From assembly GCA_905236755.1 (NCBI GenBank), contig CAJOCR010000012.1, positions 62,001-126,000 of the forward strand: a stretch of 64,000 nt of DNA. The letters run 5' to 3'. Under the pieces are notes generated by a model. That model saw only the letters and a list, made by a program, of their open reading frames with translations, searched no databases and was not told the origin of the DNA. The translations under genes and the position numbers were made by a program. The DNA comes from an uncultured Prevotella sp. (lineage in GTDB: Bacteria > Bacteroidota > Bacteroidia > Bacteroidales > Bacteroidaceae). Positions 63,333 to 64,000 of the stretch are shown here, piece after piece. Position 1 is the stretch's first letter; every line of letters begins with the position of its first letter.

Positions 63333-63364
63333 TTGGGATGTGTTGCAGAAAAATAGTACTTTTG
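63333..63364 (+). promoter_or_regulatory. Promoter of yraN-like gene
   Basis: TTG (63333-63335), 21-nt spacer, TACTTTTG (63357-63364), 28 nt before the start codon. Confidence 0.6.
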
Positions 63365-63392
63365 TAGAAATCAAATTTCTCTAAACAACAAA

Positions 63393-63764
63393 ATGGCTGC
63401 TCATAACGATTTAGGAAAATGGGGAGAAGAAGTTGCTGCTGAATTTCTTGTCAGCAAAGGATACACTATTCTTGAGCGCGACTGGAAATTTGGGCACCGC
63501 GATATAGATATCATAGCACGCACTCCTGATGAAACGATTGTCTTTGTTGAAGTAAAGACTCGCACATCAGATGTTATCACCAAACCTGAAGACGCCATAA
63601 CAACTCAAAAGATAAAAAACATAGGAAAAGCAGCCAACGCCTATGTCAAGGCCTATCAGCTTTGGAACGACCTACGATTTGATGTCATCTCTATTATTGG
63701 AGACAGAAAAGAAACTGCTCAACTCAATCATATTGCTGACGCCTTTAACCCACTACTCGTTTAA
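63393..63764 (+). CDS. YraN family (UPF0102) endonuclease-like protein
   Basis: A 123-residue small nuclease-fold protein. Pattern: LGKWGEEVAAEFLVSKGYTI, WKFGHRDIDIIARTPDETIV and FVEVKTRTS, giving the E...D...ExK arrangement of Holliday-junction-resolvase-like folds. Function in bacteria is not firmly established. Complete; it lies 19 nt before the partial BirA gene on the same strand. Confidence 0.92.
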   Translation: MAAHNDLGKWGEEVAAEFLVSKGYTILERDWKFGHRDIDIIARTPDETIVFVEVKTRTSDVITKPEDAITTQKIKNIGKAANAYVKAYQLWNDLRFDVISIIGDRKETAQLNHIADAFNPLLV

Positions 63765-63783
63765 TATAATCCAATAGACAAAT

Positions 63784-64000
63784 ATGAAGCTTTTTAGTTT
63801 TAAAAAGAAAAAGGAAGAGGATAAGTCAATAAAGATAATTCATCTTGATTCTGTTGACTCAACAAACGACTACCTTCGCAAATACACTCCTGAAGAGGGA
63901 GAAAAAATAACTATTGTCATAGCCGACTATCAAACGGCAGGAAGAGGTCAGGGCACAAATACTTGGGAAAGTGAAGCTGGAAAGAATTTGCTTTTCAGTA
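63784..64000 (+). CDS. birA: Biotin--[acetyl-CoA-carboxylase] ligase, N-terminal part
   Basis: A partial gene of 72 codons running off the right edge. It reads IIHLDSVDSTNDYLRKY and VIADYQTAGRGQGTNTWES followed by GKNLLFS, the ATP/biotin-binding motif of biotin protein ligase (the normal GRGRxGxxW pattern, here GRGQGTNTW). There is no N-terminal DNA-binding domain, so this is a monofunctional ligase. Confidence 0.92.
   Translation, partial: MKLFSFKKKKEEDKSIKIIHLDSVDSTNDYLRKYTPEEGEKITIVIADYQTAGRGQGTNTWESEAGKNLLFS

Noticed and set aside
1..64000. Complete insertion sequence or prophage
   Set aside because: No transposase, integrase, capsid or packaging gene was recognised; accessory regions contain only remnants and short repeats.

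Overview
The window looks like a chromosomal segment of a Bacteroidales bacterium, most probably Prevotella/Segatella-like. This is inferred from family content (PorW/PorX-type T9SS proteins, GH97, DUF1599, DUF3098, lipoproteins with short lipoboxes), from promoters of the Bacteroidetes form TTTG-N19/20-TAnnTTTG, from the lack of clear Shine-Dalgarno sequences, and from repeat-rich AT spacers. No phage, complete insertion sequence or CRISPR array is visible.

The left end (1-7 kb) is accessory. It has a type II restriction-modification pair (a partial PLD-like nuclease and a cytosine-5 methyltransferase), a degraded paralogous-domain remnant, a DUF1016/PDDEXK nuclease whose linker is built from palindromic 42-bp tandem repeats, a YbjQ protein, a large secreted lipoprotein with a possible beta-barrel toxin-like region, and a decayed surface-protein gene. 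From 7.1 to 13.1 kb lies an RND efflux operon. From 13.2 to 22.8 kb is core metabolism and envelope: LpxA, a radical SAM protein, FtsX, DUF3098, UppP, TruB, QueA, FolK, YfhO and MtnN, most of them in one tight plus-strand operon.

From 22.8 to 25.4 kb is a second accessory pocket: a truncated M91-type metallopeptidase effector flanked by two lipoproteins, one of which resembles NTF2-fold immunity proteins, then a repeat-rich spacer and a truncated RhuM-type gene. From 25.6 to 39.1 kb come rpsO, a GH5 glucanase with duplicated C-terminal modules, TypA, CCA-adding enzyme, DUF1599, a DoxX-like protein in one open frame with triosephosphate isomerase, a SPOR protein, FolE and exonuclease III. From 39.2 to 49.2 kb come tandem-repeat spacers, a MORN-like protein, a TonB-domain protein, a RavA/ViaA-like pair, GH97, a lipoprotein plus small membrane protein pair, and tRNA-Pro. 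From 49.4 to 56.6 kb a plus-strand run joins aroA, a Cys-motif membrane protein, a metal ABC permease, PorW and PorX. The right end holds thioredoxin, TsaE, DnaE, Psd/PssA, TadA, YraN and a partial BirA.

The most unusual signals are structural. They are (i) three equally spaced 22-bp palindromes inside the DUF1016 gene whose arms change together; (ii) a dispersed intergenic hairpin element whose copies show compensatory stem changes; (iii) a second dispersed CTCCCC hairpin family, one copy of which forms the C-terminus of AroA; (iv) adjacent 11-bp tandem arrays; (v) the effector/immunity remnant; and (vi) the DoxX-TpiA open-frame fusion. Functions come from motifs recognised by eye; no database search was run.
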